The notes beneath the pieces were generated by a model. The model did no database searches, was not told where the DNA came from, and saw nothing but the letters and a program-made list of their open reading frames with translations. DNA of 64,000 nt, from contig NZ_CP015104.1 in the NCBI RefSeq assembly GCF_002214525.1, positions 1,458,819 to 1,522,818 on the forward strand, read 5' to 3'. A program made the position numbers and the translations under genes. The stretch comes from Thermococcus sp. P6. GTDB taxonomy: Archaea > Methanobacteriota_B > Thermococci > Thermococcales > Thermococcaceae. This document shows positions 1 to 9,669 of the stretch, one piece after another (position 1 is the stretch's first letter; the number at the start of each line of letters is the position of its first letter).

Positions 1-39
1 CAGGCGGGAAAACCAACTACTCGAGGACTCATCGTCCAT
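1..39 (-). CDS. Possible 5' end of a divergent gene, truncated by the window edge
   Basis: On the minus strand an ATG at 39 follows GAGAGGT and opens a frame (MDDESSSSWFSRL) that runs off the window. Alternative starts are an ATG at 48 in the same frame and an ATG at 32 in another frame (MSPRVVGFPA), which has better spacing from GAGAGGT. A minus-strand TATA-like stretch (CTTAAAAGG) lies near 90-98, which suits a gene divergent from taw2. Too little sequence is present to name a product or to settle the frame. Confidence 0.25.
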   Translation of the reverse strand, partial: MDDESSSSWFSRL

Positions 40-156
40 ACCTCTCATCGACCCCCGGAGTTTATCGATTAATCCTTATCATCCGCACCTTTTAAGGATT
101 TCCCTTCTTTTCCCGTCAGAACGACGGAGAAGGCTTTTAAAGTTTCCGGGGAATCC

Positions 157-1002
157 ATGTCGATGCCGGGTACACAGCTGATAAAACCCCGCATAAGGGA
201 GATACTTTCAGAGGATCTTACGCCGGAGCTCTTGGATATGCTTCCAAAACACTGGGTTCGGATAGGTGACGTGCTCATTCTGCCTTTAAGGCCGGAGCTG
301 GAGCCCTACAAAGAACGCATCGCGGAAGTTTACGCCCGGGTTCTCAACGTTAAAACCGTGGTGAGAAAGGGACGAATAAAGGGCGAGTTCAGGGAGACCA
401 ACTACGAGGTGCTCTACGGGAACGACACCGTAACCACACACGTGGAGAATGGAGTGAAGTACAGGCTCGACGTTGCGAGGATAATGTTCTCCCCCGCCAA
501 CGTCAGGGAGAGGATAAGGATGGCGGGCGTGGCGAAGCCCGGCGAGCTGGTGGTGGACATGTTCGCCGGCGTGGGGCACCTGAGCCTTCCGATGGCAGTT
601 CACGGAAAAGCCCGCGTTGTGGCCCTTGAGAAGAGCCCCTACACCTTCCGATTTCTGGTCGAGAACATCGAGCTGAACCGGGTTCGGGACAGGATGACGG
701 CCTACAACATCGATAACCGGGACTTCCCGGGCGAGAACATAGCCGACAGGGTGCTCATGGGTTACGTGGTGAAAACCCACGAGTTCATACCCAAGGCCCT
801 GAGCATAGTCAGGGATGGGGGAATCATACATTACCACAACACGGTTCCCGCGAAGCTGATGCCGGAGGAACCCTTTGGGACCTTCCGGAGGGTGGCTGAG
901 GAACACGGCTACAGGGTCGAGAAGCTCAACGAACTGGTCATCAAGCGCTACGCTCCCGGGGTATGGCACGTGGTGGTGGATGTTAGGGTTTTCAGGGAAT
1001 GA
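157..1002 (+). CDS. taw2: tRNA(Phe) wybutosine 3-amino-3-carboxypropyl transferase Taw2 (TYW2 family)
   Basis: A 281-residue Trm5/TYW2-like enzyme. The family transfers the 3-amino-3-carboxypropyl group of SAM to the imidazopurine at position 37 of tRNA-Phe in archaeal wyosine synthesis. An N-terminal region (about 1-90) precedes a Rossmann SAM-binding core with [14 protein letters not shown] (about 131-144). Where Trm5 methyltransferases carry an NPP-type motif, this protein has [12 protein letters not shown], which favours TYW2 over Trm5. A TATA-like GGCTTTTAAAG at 132-142 lies so close to the ATG that the message may have almost no leader; ATG 163 is a second possible start. Length matches the archaeal family. 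Confidence 0.82.
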   Translation: MSMPGTQLIKPRIREILSEDLTPELLDMLPKHWVRIGDVLILPLRPELEPYKERIAEVYARVLNVKTVVRKGRIKGEFRETNYEVLYGNDTVTTHVENGVKYRLDVARIMFSPANVRERIRMAGVAKPGELVVDMFAGVGHLSLPMAVHGKARVVALEKSPYTFRFLVENIELNRVRDRMTAYNIDNRDFPGENIADRVLMGYVVKTHEFIPKALSIVRDGGIIHYHNTVPAKLMPEEPFGTFRRVAEEHGYRVEKLNELVIKRYAPGVWHVVVDVRVFRE

Positions 1003-1117
1003 ACCCGGCACTCAAACGGTTCCTCGAATGAACCCCTCACCCTGCCGCTGCTTCCAGCGTGTGAGATTAACATATGGACTTAATTTTTCATCATTTTCAA
1101 ACGCTTTAATTTGCGAA

Positions 1118-1150
1118 GACCTTATATTCTCCGAATCGAAAATCTTTCGA
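1118..1150 (+). promoter_or_regulatory. FOR promoter region with a perfect inverted repeat
   Basis: A TATA-like CCTTATATTC lies at about 1120-1129. It is followed by the perfect palindrome TCGAAA-ATC-TTTCGA at 1136-1150, which directly abuts the GAGGTGAT ribosome site. A second A/T-rich candidate TATA (GCTTTAATTTG) lies at 1103-1113. The palindrome sits where a regulator could block or assist initiation; the regulator is unknown. Confidence 0.45.
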
Positions 1151-1162
1151 GGTGATTCTGGT

Positions 1163-3031
1163 ATGAGCATGAAAGGATGGTGGGGGCGGATTCTCAGGGT
1201 CGACCTGACCAGTGGCAAGATTTGGGTGCAGGAGTACCCCGAAGAGGTGGCCAAAAACTTCATAGGTGGCAGGGGTCTGGCCGCCTGGATCCTCTGGAAC
1301 GAGGCTAAGAACGTTGATCCGCTCGGCCCGGATAACAAGCTCGTCTTTGCTTCGGGTCCCTTCAACGGTCTGCCAACCCCAAGCGGGGGCAAGATGGTGG
1401 TAGCTGCAAAAAGCCCGCTCACGGGTGGTTACGGCGATGGCAACCTCGGTACCATGGCAACGGTCCATCTGAGGAAGGCCGGTTATGACGCTATTGTAGT
1501 TGAAGGAAAGGCCAAAAAACCGGTTTACCTTTACATCGAGGACGATGATGTCGCTATTTTGAGCGCCGAGGGTCTGTGGGGCAAAACGACCTTCGAGACC
1601 GAGAGGGAGCTCAAGAAGATACACGGAAAGAACGTGGGCGTTCTGAGTATCGGCCCGGCTGGAGAGAACCTCGTTAAGTACGCGGTGGTGATCTCACAGG
1701 AGGGTAGGGCCGCTGGAAGGCCCGGTATGGGTGCGGTAATGGGAAGCAAGAAGCTCAAAGCCGTCGTTATAAAAGGTACTAAAGAAATTCCAGTTGCAGA
1801 TAAGGAAAAACTCAGAAAGCTCTCACAGGAAGCCTACAACGAGATACTCAACTCACCCGGCTATCCCTTCTGGAAGAGGCAGGGAACGATGGCGGCCGTG
1901 GAGTGGACCAACGAGAACTCGGCGCTCCCGACGAGGAACTTCAGCGATGGTTCCTTTGAGTTCGCCCGCTCGATAGACGGCTACACTATGGAGGGAATGA
2001 AGGTCAAGCAGCGCGGGTGCCCCTACTGTAACATGCCCTGTGGAAACGTCGTCCTCGATGCCGAGGGGCTTGAGAGCGAGCTCGACTACGAGAACGTTGC
2101 CCTGCTGGGAGCCAACCTGGGCATTGGAAAGCTCAACGAGGTTTCGGTCCTCAACAGGATAGCGGATGAGATGGGTATGGACACGATATCCCTTGGCGGC
2201 TCGCTGGCGTTCGTAATGGAAGCCGGGGAGAAGGGCCTCATCAAGGAAGACGCTCCCGAATTCGGGGACTTCAAGAAGGCGAAGCAGCTCGCCCTAGACA
2301 TAGCGTACCGCAGGGGAGAGCTCGGAAACTTCGCAGCTGAAGGCGTCAAGGCCATGAGCGAGAAGCTTAACGCTAAGGACTTCGCGATGCACGTGAAGGG
2401 CCTCGAAGTGAGCGGTTACAACTGCTTCATCTATCCGGCAATGGCCCTCGCCTACGGAACCAGCTCCATCGGAGCGCACCACAAGGAAGCGTGGGTCATC
2501 GCATGGGAGATAGGAACCGCCCCCATAGAGGGTGAAAAGGCCCAGAAAGTCGAATACAAGATCACCTACGGTCCGGAGAAGGCCGCAAAGGTCATCGAGC
2601 TTCAGAGACTCAGGGGCGGGCTCTTCGAGATGCTAAGCGCGTGCAGGCTCCCGTGGGTTGAGGTTGGGCTCAGCATAGACTACTATCCGAAGCTCATTGA
2701 GGCCATCACCGGCGTCAAATACACATGGGACGACCTCTACAAAGCCGCCGACAGGGTTTACGCCCTCATAAGGGCCTACTGGGTCAGGGAGTTCAACGGC
2801 AACTGGGACAGGAAGATGGACTATCCGCCCGAGAGGTGGTTCAAAGAGGGACTCAAGAGCGGGCCCCACAGGGGACAGCACCTTGAAAAGGATAAGTACG
2901 ACGAACTGCTCAGCGAGTACTACAAACTTAGAGGCTGGGACGAGCGCGGGATCCCGAAGAGGGAGACGCTTAAGGAGCTCGGTCTCGACTTCGTTGTTCC
3001 AGAACTTGAGAAGGTCACGAAGCTCGAGTGA
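1163..3031 (+). CDS. for: Tungsten-containing formaldehyde:ferredoxin oxidoreductase (FOR)
   Basis: A 622-residue member of the aldehyde:ferredoxin oxidoreductase family, which oxidises short aldehydes to acids with ferredoxin as acceptor at a tungsten bis-pterin centre plus one 4Fe-4S cluster. The N-terminal domain begins [11 protein letters not shown]. Cluster ligands are C286, C289, C293 ([10 protein letters not shown]) and C494 (SACRLPW). Length and the sequence as I recall it match the Pyrococcus furiosus FOR paralogue more closely than AOR, GAPOR or WOR. ATG 1163 is chosen over upstream in-frame starts because GAGGTGAT lies at 1149-1156; the upstream extension is not protein-like. The MoaD-like gene downstream fits a role in pterin cofactor supply. 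Confidence 0.9.
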   Translation: MSMKGWWGRILRVDLTSGKIWVQEYPEEVAKNFIGGRGLAAWILWNEAKNVDPLGPDNKLVFASGPFNGLPTPSGGKMVVAAKSPLTGGYGDGNLGTMATVHLRKAGYDAIVVEGKAKKPVYLYIEDDDVAILSAEGLWGKTTFETERELKKIHGKNVGVLSIGPAGENLVKYAVVISQEGRAAGRPGMGAVMGSKKLKAVVIKGTKEIPVADKEKLRKLSQEAYNEILNSPGYPFWKRQGTMAAVEWTNENSALPTRNFSDGSFEFARSIDGYTMEGMKVKQRGCPYCNMPCGNVVLDAEGLESELDYENVALLGANLGIGKLNEVSVLNRIADEMGMDTISLGGSLAFVMEAGEKGLIKEDAPEFGDFKKAKQLALDIAYRRGELGNFAAEGVKAMSEKLNAKDFAMHVKGLEVSGYNCFIYPAMALAYGTSSIGAHHKEAWVIAWEIGTAPIEGEKAQKVEYKITYGPEKAAKVIELQRLRGGLFEMLSACRLPWVEVGLSIDYYPKLIEAITGVKYTWDDLYKAADRVYALIRAYWVREFNGNWDRKMDYPPERWFKEGLKSGPHRGQHLEKDKYDELLSEYYKLRGWDERGIPKRETLKELGLDFVVPELEKVTKLE

Positions 3032-3092
3032 TCTTCTTTTTCTTATTCCTTACTTATGGGTTTTTGCTTAAAATCCGCTACGGGTGGTTTCA

Positions 3093-3323
3093 ATGGTGAG
3101 GATTAAGCTCATGGGAGCTTTCGCACACCTCGCAAGGGCGAGGGAAATCGAGGTCAGGATCGATGCCCCCAAAAGGGTCGATGAGATTCTGGAGGAGGTT
3201 ATCCCGAGGTATCGTGAGTTCCGCGATAAGATCATCATGATCAACGGCCACCCGGCGAGGGGCGATGCCGAGGTTGAGGATAAAGACGAGATCAAGGTGA
3301 TGCCCGTTCTGAGCGGGGGATGA
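3093..3323 (+). CDS. MoaD/ThiS-family small sulfur-carrier protein
   Basis: A 76-residue beta-grasp protein ending in the di-glycine tail SGG that ubiquitin-like sulfur carriers use as an acyl-adenylate/thiocarboxylate. MoaD proteins donate sulfur to molybdopterin (tungstopterin), and the position 60 bases behind the tungstoenzyme gene FOR supports that role. ATG 3093 is preceded by GGTGG with good spacing; GTG 3084 in the same frame is less likely. A second MoaD-like gene (28807-29094) lies elsewhere in the window, so the two may divide cofactor and tRNA thiolation or protein-modifier roles. Which does what cannot be told from sequence. Confidence 0.82.
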   Translation: MVRIKLMGAFAHLARAREIEVRIDAPKRVDEILEEVIPRYREFRDKIIMINGHPARGDAEVEDKDEIKVMPVLSGG

Positions 3324-3346
3324 TCCGTCCCGGTTAAAAAGTTTGG

Positions 3347-3433
3347 TGGCGCCGGGGCAGGGATTTGAACCCTGGTGGGCTAACGCCCACGGACTCTCCA
3401 GGCCCGCGCCTTCCCAGGCTAGGCTACCCCGGC
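3347..3433 (-). tRNA. tRNA-Ser(GGA)
   Basis: An 87-nt class II tRNA with encoded CCA. The seven-pair acceptor stem is GCCGGGG/CCCCGGC with discriminator G. The anticodon stem CGGGC/GUCCG closes the loop CUGGAGA, giving anticodon GGA. A long variable arm (GUGGGCGUUAGCCCAC) and a normal T arm are present, with no intron. It lies 13 bases downstream of rps10 on the same strand, so it probably shares the EF-1alpha/S10 transcript. Confidence 0.93.
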
Positions 3434-3446
3434 ACAAAAAGGAGAA

Positions 3447-3755
3447 TCACGAGATGAGCTCGATCTCGATGGTAACGTCTTCAGGAACGCGAATGCGCAT
3501 GATCTGACGCATGGCCCTTTCGTCCGCCTCTATGTCAACGAGTCTCTTGTGAACGCGGAGCTCGAACCTGTCGAAGGTGGCCGTTCCCTCTCCGTCAGGG
3601 CTCTTTCTGGTGGTGATCCTGATTCTCTTGGTTGGAAGGGGTATGGGCCCGCTCATCCTTACGCCGGTCCTGTCCGCTATCTCCTTGATCTGCTGGGTGA
3701 CCTCATTAAGGGCCTTAACGTTGGTGCTCGCAAGTTTTATCCTTGCCTTCTGCAT
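3447..3755 (-). CDS. rps10: Small ribosomal subunit protein uS10
   Basis: A 102-residue full-length uS10, a 30S head protein near the tRNA exit region. The sequence starts [10 protein letters not shown] and contains the family segment [22 protein letters not shown], with RFELRVHKR typical of archaeal and eukaryotic S10/S20. The ATG at 3755 is preceded on the minus strand by GGAGGGACTGAA. It lies 45 bases behind EF-1alpha, a pairing conserved from bacterial tuf-rpsJ to archaea. Confidence 0.95.
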   Translation of the reverse strand: MQKARIKLASTNVKALNEVTQQIKEIADRTGVRMSGPIPLPTKRIRITTRKSPDGEGTATFDRFELRVHKRLVDIEADERAMRQIMRIRVPEDVTIEIELIS

Positions 3756-3800
3756 TTCAGTCCCTCCGGGAAATGGGGAAATTAAAGGGGGTAGAAGACC

Positions 3801-5087
3801 TCACTCGGCCTTCTGAATGGAGATGACCATACCGGCCGCGACCGTCTGGCCCATGTCCCTGATGGCGAACCTGCCCATCTGCGGTATCTCCTTGACGGGC
3901 TCGATGACCATCGGCTTGGTCGGTCTGAGGACGACTATTGCGGAGTCACCCGTCTTGATGAACTGCGGGTTCTCCTCGACGACGTTACCGGTCCTCGGGT
4001 CGAGCTTGGCGAGGAGCTGCTCGAACCTTACCGCGACCTGAAGGGTGTGCGCGTGGAGAACGGGGGTGTAACCGACGGTGATTGCCGTTGGGTGGTTGAG
4101 GACGATGATCTGGGCCTTGAAGGTGTCCTTCGGCCTGACGACCGTTGGCGGGTTGGTGGTGTGTCCGGCAACGTCACCCCTCTTGATGTCGTTCTTACCA
4201 ACGCCACGGACGTTGAATCCGATGTTGTCGCCCGGAAGGGCCTCCTGCATGGGCTCGTGGTGCATCTCGATGCTCTTGACTTCACCCTGTATGGGCTTAT
4301 GGAAGATCGTTGAAGCCGGCTCGAAGATGACAACGTCGCCGACCCTGAGCCTTCCGGTCTCAACCCTGCCAACGGGAACCGTACCGACACCCTTGATGGA
4401 GTAAACGTCCTGAATCGGGATGCGGAGCGGCTTGTCAACTGGCTTCGGCGGCTCCGGAATCTGGTCGAGGGCATCTATGAGGGTCGGGCCGTTGTACCAG
4501 GGCATCTTGTCGCTCTTCTTGACAACGTTGTCGCCTTCCCATGCGCTGATCGGGATGATTGGGAAGTTCTTGTAACCGAGCATCGTGAGGAGCTTCTTGA
4601 CCTGATCGGCGACGGCCTTGAACTTCTTCTCGTCGTAGTTCACCATGTCCATCTTGTTGATGGTGACTATGATGTGGTTGATACCGAGCGTTCTGGCGAG
4701 GAAGGCGTGCTCCTTGGTCTGGGGCATGACACCATCTGTTGCGGCAACGACGAGGACTGCGGCGTCGGCCTGTGAGGCACCGGTGATCATGTTCTTAACG
4801 AAGTCCCTGTGGCCCGGGGCGTCGATGATGGTGATGTACTTGTGCGGGGTCTCGAACTTGGTGTGGGCAACGTCGATGGTGATACCCCTCTCCCTCTCTT
4901 CCTTGAGCCTGTCCATGACCCATGCGAACTTGAAGGACTTGCCCTTCTCACCCATCTCCTCGAACTTCTTGATGATGTTCTCCGGTATGTTGGCTGTGTC
5001 GAAGAGTAGCCTTCCGATGGTGGTGCTCTTTCCGTGGTCGACGTGGCCTATAAAGACGATATTAACGTGTGGCTTTTCCTTAGCCAT
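3801..5087 (-). CDS. tuf: Elongation factor 1-alpha (aEF1A)
   Basis: A 428-residue translational GTPase that delivers aminoacyl-tRNA to the ribosomal A site. G1 is GHVDHGKST (about 13-21), G3 is DAPGHRDF, G4 is NKMD, with the RGITIDVAH effector region, followed by beta-barrel domains 2 and 3. GGAGGTG lies directly before an in-frame ATG at 5093, one base away, and seven bases before the ATG at 5087. The second gives normal spacing and the usual archaeal N-terminus (MAKEKPHVN). First gene of the EF-1alpha/S10/tRNA-Ser unit. Confidence 0.96.
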   Translation of the reverse strand: MAKEKPHVNIVFIGHVDHGKSTTIGRLLFDTANIPENIIKKFEEMGEKGKSFKFAWVMDRLKEERERGITIDVAHTKFETPHKYITIIDAPGHRDFVKNMITGASQADAAVLVVAATDGVMPQTKEHAFLARTLGINHIIVTINKMDMVNYDEKKFKAVADQVKKLLTMLGYKNFPIIPISAWEGDNVVKKSDKMPWYNGPTLIDALDQIPEPPKPVDKPLRIPIQDVYSIKGVGTVPVGRVETGRLRVGDVVIFEPASTIFHKPIQGEVKSIEMHHEPMQEALPGDNIGFNVRGVGKNDIKRGDVAGHTTNPPTVVRPKDTFKAQIIVLNHPTAITVGYTPVLHAHTLQVAVRFEQLLAKLDPRTGNVVEENPQFIKTGDSAIVVLRPTKPMVIEPVKEIPQMGRFAIRDMGQTVAAGMVISIQKAE

Positions 5088-5133
5088 TTCCATACACCTC
5101 CGTACTTTGACCTAATCCCGTTGAATAGGACGG

Positions 5134-5150
5134 CTTTTTAAATCTTTCGA
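5134..5150 (-). promoter_or_regulatory. EF-1alpha promoter (BRE/TATA)
   Basis: On the minus strand CGAAAGATTTAAAAAGC is a purine-rich BRE followed by TTTAAAAA. It sits about 50 bases before the start codon, giving a leader of roughly 20-25 bases. The EF-2 promoter carries the same AAAGATTTA core, so the two elongation factors may be transcribed at matched high levels. Confidence 0.6.
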
Positions 5151-5314
5151 ACCTCGGTCCCCTCGGACGGGAAACCCGTCGTTTCTCGGGAGGACCTCAT
5201 GAGTTCCGCCTTAAGTTACGGACAGCCTTTAAAAAGTTAACTAAAACGGGGATCCATCCCCATCGAAGACCGCTAAAAAGAAGGTCGCCGGAGGAATAAA
5301 AAGGGTGAAGGGCT

Positions 5315-7513
5315 TCACTGCTGCGGGCAGACGTCCTGTTCCGTCGGCGGGTTGGGATCGAGCCCTTTCCTCTGGCGTATCTGTCTGATCACCTGCCGGG
5401 CGAGTTCCGCGGGAACCCTTCTGAAGCCGGCATGCTCCGTGCTCCAGAGGGCCCTTCCGCTCGTGGCTCCTCTTATGGCGCCAGCGAACCCGAACATCTC
5501 GGCAACCGGGGCCTCGGCGATGATGATCATAACCTCCCCTTCCTGGCGCATGTCGATGAGCTGGCCGCGCCTCTGGTTCATCTCCCTGCTCACCGCACCC
5601 ATGTACTCATAGGGAACGTTGATGATGACCTTCTGGTACGGCTCGTAGAGCACCGGACCGGCCTTCATGATGGCGCACTGGATGGCTCCTCTGATTGCGG
5701 GGTATATCTGGGCCGGACCACGGTGGACGTTGTCCTCGTGGATCTTGGCGTCGTGCAGGCGGACCATCACCTTCATGACCGGCTCCCTTGCGAGGGGACC
5801 TTCATCCATGGCCTGGTGGAAACCGTCAACGAGCAGATCCATGACCTCGTTGAGGTACTGGATACCCTTCGTGTTGTCAAGGAACAGGTTGCCGTTGTAT
5901 ACGTCCACGATTCCCTTGGCGACCTCGTAGTCCATGCCGAGCTCGGCGAGCTTCTTGGCGACCTCCTTCGGGTTCTTAGGCCTTCCCTCCGGGATGAATC
6001 CTTCGTGGATGGCCTCGTATATCTCGTCCGGGAGCGGTTCCACGGTTATGTAGAACCTGTTGTGCTTGTTGGGGGACTTACCTTCGACTATCGGGCTCAT
6101 CTTGCTGACGCTCTCGCGGTAAACCACGATGGGCGGTGAAACGTCCACGTCCAGCTTCCAGTCCTCCTTGAGCTTGACGAGCTTGACCTCGAGATGGAGC
6201 TCGCCCATACCGCTGAGGAGGTGCTGGCCAGTTTCCTCGTCTATCTTAACATGGAGCGTCGGATCCTCCTTGGCGAGCTGTCTCAACGCCTCGATGAGCT
6301 TGGGCAGGTCCTTAACGTTCTTGGCCTCAATGGCCACCGTAACGACCGGCTCGCTCGCGTAATGGAGGGCCTCGAAGGGTTCGATCGGCTCCTGAGCAAC
6401 GGTCTCACCGGCCATCGCATCCCTCAGACCGGTTACCGCAACTATGTTCCCTGCAGGAACGGCTTCCATGTTGACCCTCTCGGGACCCATGTAGATGCCA
6501 ACCTGCTGTATTCTGCTCTTCCTCTTGGCGTTGATGAGGTAAACCTCCTGACCGGTTTTGACGGTACCGCTCCAAACACGGCCGGTTGAAACCTCACCCG
6601 CGTGCTTGTCGAGGATTATCTTGGTAACGACCATGACCATCTTGCCCTTCGGATCGCATCCGAGCATGGCCTGACCGACCTCGCTCTCGATGTCACCCCT
6701 CCAGAGGTGCGGGATCCTGTACTTCTGGGCCTCGAGGGGGTTCGGCAGGTGCTTGACGACCATGTCGAGGACGACAACGTGGAGCGGAGCCATCTCCCTG
6801 AGCTTCTTGAGATCGCCGCTGTTGGTGAGGTCAACGATGTGCTTGAAGGACACCCCGGTCTTCTTCATGAAGGGAACGCTGAGGGCCCAGTTGTAGTAGG
6901 CGCTACCGAAGGCGACGCTTCCGTCCTCGACCTTAACCATCCACTTGCCCCGGAACTCCGGCGGGGCGTACTTCTTGATGAGCCTGTTGACGTCCGTGAT
7001 TATCTTGGCGAACCTCTGGAGTATGTCGTTCGGACCGAGCTTGAGCTCCTTGATCAGCCTGTCAACCTTGTTGATGAACAGGACGGGCTTAACGTACTCC
7101 CTGAGGGCCTGCCTCAGAACGGTCTCCGTCTGGGGCATGACGCCTTCAACGGCGTCGACCACGATGATGGCACCGTCTATGGCCCTCATTGCCCTCGTAA
7201 CGTCACCCCCGAAGTCAACGTGTCCCGGGGTGTCGATGAGGTTGATGAGGTAATCCTGCCCCTCGTAATTGTGGACCATTGAAACGTTGGCAGCGTTGAT
7301 GGTGATTCCCCTTGCCTGCTCCTGCTCATCGAAGTCAAGAACGAGCTGTTTTCCGGCCAGCTCCTCGCTTATCATCCCCGCCCCGGCAAGGAGGTTATCG
7401 CTGAGCGTCGTCTTGCCGTGGTCAATATGAGCGGCGATACCCATGTTCCTGATCCTCTCGGGCTGGTTCATGAGCTCCTTAATCTTCGCAATCATCTCTT
7501 CCCTTCTTCCCAT
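5315..7513 (-). CDS. fusA: Elongation factor 2 (aEF2)
   Basis: A 732-residue ribosomal translocase GTPase. G1 is [10 protein letters not shown]3 is DTPGHVDF, G4 is NKVD, and [11 protein letters not shown] is the switch I region. Domain IV carries [14 protein letters not shown], whose histidine before RGPAQ is the expected diphthamide site. It ends [17 protein letters not shown] 7513 is preferred because AAGGTGGTG lies just upstream; the GTG at 7522 falls inside that ribosome site. It is monocistronic with its own promoter. Length equals the Pyrococcus protein. Confidence 0.96.
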   Translation of the reverse strand: MGRREEMIAKIKELMNQPERIRNMGIAAHIDHGKTTLSDNLLAGAGMISEELAGKQLVLDFDEQEQARGITINAANVSMVHNYEGQDYLINLIDTPGHVDFGGDVTRAMRAIDGAIIVVDAVEGVMPQTETVLRQALREYVKPVLFINKVDRLIKELKLGPNDILQRFAKIITDVNRLIKKYAPPEFRGKWMVKVEDGSVAFGSAYYNWALSVPFMKKTGVSFKHIVDLTNSGDLKKLREMAPLHVVVLDMVVKHLPNPLEAQKYRIPHLWRGDIESEVGQAMLGCDPKGKMVMVVTKIILDKHAGEVSTGRVWSGTVKTGQEVYLINAKRKSRIQQVGIYMGPERVNMEAVPAGNIVAVTGLRDAMAGETVAQEPIEPFEALHYASEPVVTVAIEAKNVKDLPKLIEALRQLAKEDPTLHVKIDEETGQHLLSGMGELHLEVKLVKLKEDWKLDVDVSPPIVVYRESVSKMSPIVEGKSPNKHNRFYITVEPLPDEIYEAIHEGFIPEGRPKNPKEVAKKLAELGMDYEVAKGIVDVYNGNLFLDNTKGIQYLNEVMDLLVDGFHQAMDEGPLAREPVMKVMVRLHDAKIHEDNVHRGPAQIYPAIRGAIQCAIMKAGPVLYEPYQKVIINVPYEYMGAVSREMNQRRGQLIDMRQEGEVMIIIAEAPVAEMFGFAGAIRGATSGRALWSTEHAGFRRVPAELARQVIRQIRQRKGLDPNPPTEQDVCPQQ

Positions 7514-7564
7514 TCGCACCACCTTCTAACTGATGAGCCTGTTCACCCCCCACTAAAGAAGCCC

Positions 7565-7578
7565 GGTTATAAATCTTT
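7565..7578 (-). promoter_or_regulatory. EF-2 promoter (BRE/TATA)
   Basis: On the minus strand AAAGATTTATAACC combines a BRE-like AAAG with TTTATAA. It lies about 52 bases before ATG 7513, giving a leader of about 25 bases that contains AAGGTGGTG. Confidence 0.6.
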
Positions 7579-7648
7579 CCCAGTGAAGACTCCTGCTCAA
7601 GCCACCTGAGGTCCGGGTGGAAAAAATCCAGCGGGAGAAAACCGGTCG

Positions 7649-8452
7649 CTAACTCCACGTCTCGGCTATGACGTTGTGCTTGTGTATGCTCTCCTCGCTG
7701 ATCACCCTGACGTGGATCTTACCTTTAAAGCGCTCCCTTGCCTTGGAGAATATCTCCCTCGCAACGTCCTCGACGAACTTCGGGTTCCTGTACATCCCCT
7801 GAACGACGGCGTTCTCGTCAACGGTCTTGAGAAGGGTGTAGGTCGGATGGCTGAAGGAGCTTTCGACGACGTCGATCATTTCCTCGAGGGATATCTCCTC
7901 GTCAAAGGCCGTCCTGACCTCGAGCTCGCCCCTGGCCCTCTGTATGTGCGTCTTTCCGTTGTTGTTTGCCATGGCGTGGGGGCAGACCGTGTTTCCTATA
8001 ACCCTGACGCGGAGGACCTTCTCGAAGGAGTTATCATCGTGCTTTATCACCCCGACCTCAACGTCGTAGGGCTCGTAGGTGGTCCTTCCGCTTGCGGGCG
8101 TCTCCCGGGGGATTATGAGGTGGGTCTTTATCCAGACCTCCGCGCGCCTGTGGGGGTGCTTTCCCTCGAGTCTCCTTATAACGCACCTCCCGAGTTCCTC
8201 AAGGGAGCCGTGAGCCCCGCCCACTTCCTCCTCAACGGCCTCGCTCATGGCCTCGGTTATGCTCTCAACCAGCCGGCTCATATGGATGCCCTTCTTCTCG
8301 GCCGGGACGTCTATGGTCACCTCGAACACAGGGAGAAACGTGTAAACCTTCCCTTTCCAGTTTATCTTCGCCACCGTGCGCAGATCGGTTATTCCGACAC
8401 GGTAAAGGCGTTCCATTATCTCGGGCCTTTCCTCCTGAGTTTCAACGGGCAT
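7649..8452 (-). CDS. mptA: GTP cyclohydrolase MptA (type IB, FolE2/COG1469 family)
   Basis: A 267-residue GTP cyclohydrolase I of the FolE2/MptA class, which converts GTP to 7,8-dihydroneopterin cyclic phosphate in archaeal pterin synthesis. The conserved segment [23 protein letters not shown] carries the metal-ligand cysteine and histidine region, and the N-terminal [13 protein letters not shown] is typical of the archaeal group. Its own promoter (minus-strand GGTTTAAAAGG, about 8490-8500) overlaps the 3' end of the upstream gene. Product pterins could feed folate-type cofactors; the tungstopterin of FOR is made by a different (Moa) route. Confidence 0.88.
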   Translation of the reverse strand: MPVETQEERPEIMERLYRVGITDLRTVAKINWKGKVYTFLPVFEVTIDVPAEKKGIHMSRLVESITEAMSEAVEEEVGGAHGSLEELGRCVIRRLEGKHPHRRAEVWIKTHLIIPRETPASGRTTYEPYDVEVGVIKHDDNSFEKVLRVRVIGNTVCPHAMANNNGKTHIQRARGELEVRTAFDEEISLEEMIDVVESSFSHPTYTLLKTVDENAVVQGMYRNPKFVEDVAREIFSKARERFKGKIHVRVISEESIHKHNVIAETWS

Positions 8453-8502
8453 GGGATCACCCTCGGTTTTTTAGGGACTTCTAATTCGGGGACCTTTTAA
8501 AC

Positions 8503-9270
8503 CTACCTCAACATCTTCATGAGCCTGTCGTAGCTCTTCCTCGCCCTGATGACTTCATCTTCCCCGAGCCTTCCGGCGTATCTGGCCCTCTCGAATACCT
8601 CCGTGAGAACGTCGAGGTCTTTGATGTCGGGAAAGATCCCCCTCAGCCTCTCCTCGTACTCCCGGTGCGTCCAGCTCTTCCTGTAGGGGTAACCCTTCAT
8701 AACGAGGCCCGCTGTGACGTTTTTGTACATCTTTATCACCCTCTCCTCGGGCGTCCCCTCTATTGACTCGTAACTCATGCCGGGCTCGAACTTCACCTCA
8801 AAGACCCCTGCCGTTTTCCGCTTCTTGACGGTCAGGAGGATCGCGAAGAAAAGGACGAGGGGAAGGACGTAGAATATCCATGGAAGGTCCCTCAGGGTAA
8901 CCACAAAATCGTTTGGGGTGACGTTGTACCGGATCCCCGGGATCGTTTCCCCCACCCCTCCGCCCCTCACGAGTTTTTCCGGCTTTTTTTCAAAGAGCAG
9001 TTTAAGGGCAACGAAGATGGCTAACAGGGTTATTGCACCGGCAAGAACGTTTCCCCTGCTGGGCCTCCCGGTCCCCCTCTGGAGTTTCCCCTCGAGGAGA
9101 AGCTTTAACGTGTAACCTGCGGCCCCGAACAGGAAGATGCTGGCGAAGAAAAAGATCCACTCGAAGTTGAAGACCGTCGTTCCCCCTCCTATCCTGCCCC
9201 CGCCCATGAGTGAGGAGATAAGGAGGAAGGAAAGGAAGAGGAGAGCGTAAAGCACCTTTGTCCTTTCCAT
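8503..9270 (-). CDS. Membrane protein with C-terminal DUF4129 domain
   Basis: A 255-residue protein with four predicted membrane segments (about 8-24, 36-58, 75-93 and 127-147), then a cytosolic tail with PEERVIKMYKNVTAGLVMKG and SWTHREYEERLRG, typical of DUF4129. In other prokaryotes DUF4129 proteins often accompany transglutaminase-like and MoxR genes, but none is here. The ATG at 9270 overlaps the stop of the upstream DUF1699-HTH gene (TGATG), so the two are translationally coupled at the end of the topoisomerase VI operon. Function unknown. Confidence 0.7.
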   Translation of the reverse strand: MERTKVLYALLFLSFLLISSLMGGGRIGGGTTVFNFEWIFFFASIFLFGAAGYTLKLLLEGKLQRGTGRPSRGNVLAGAITLLAIFVALKLLFEKKPEKLVRGGGVGETIPGIRYNVTPNDFVVTLRDLPWIFYVLPLVLFFAILLTVKKRKTAGVFEVKFEPGMSYESIEGTPEERVIKMYKNVTAGLVMKGYPYRKSWTHREYEERLRGIFPDIKDLDVLTEVFERARYAGRLGEDEVIRARKSYDRLMKMLR

Positions 9271-9665
9271 CACTCAACCCCATTCCGTTCGATCAGGTAG
9301 TAGACCGTCCGGAGGGGAATGCCGGTTCTGGCGCTTATCTCCCTCGCAGGGACGCCCTCCCGGAAGAGCGTCCGAACCTTCCGAACGGTCCCCTCATCGT
9401 ACTTTCTCGGCCTTCCCCGCGGATAGCCCTCGGGGACGAGCTCTATCCCCAGCTGGGATAGGGCCTCGATAACCCTCCTGGAAACCTTTGGATACAGGCT
9501 CGGGGGGCAGGAGATCCTCCTAACGTTTGGGGCGCGATCGAGTATCGCCACCACTATCTCGGCCGTCGGGCGGAGGTTCACGTAGACTTCGGTAACGTTT
9601 TCGTCAAGGTTCCTGAGCTTCCTCAGGAGTTCCGGAACGTTCCGGGCCTTGACTTCCACCCTCAT
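9270..9665 (-). CDS. DUF1699-like protein with C-terminal helix-turn-helix
   Basis: A 131-residue protein. The N-terminal part (about 1-80) has the pattern VNLRPTAEIVVAILDRAPNV and SCPPSLYPKVSRRVIEAL seen in archaeal DUF1699 proteins. The C-terminal part (about 85-131) begins GRPRKYDEGTVRKVRTLF and ends EISARTGIPLRTVYYLIE, a resolvase/Hin-type helix-turn-helix. It is therefore a plausible DNA-binding regulator. It lies four bases after the DUF530 gene and overlaps the DUF4129 gene. Confidence 0.6.
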   Translation of the reverse strand: MRVEVKARNVPELLRKLRNLDENVTEVYVNLRPTAEIVVAILDRAPNVRRISCPPSLYPKVSRRVIEALSQLGIELVPEGYPRGRPRKYDEGTVRKVRTLFREGVPAREISARTGIPLRTVYYLIERNGVE

Positions 9666-9669
9666 GGGC

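Noticed and set aside
875..1162. 96-residue N-terminal extension of the FOR reading frame
   Set aside because: It overlaps taw2, has low-complexity unlike any FOR, and a strong GAGGTGAT precedes ATG 1163.
3090..3437. Minus-strand open frame across the MoaD-like gene and tRNA-Ser
   Set aside because: It reads through a tRNA and antisense to a conserved gene; a compositional shadow.
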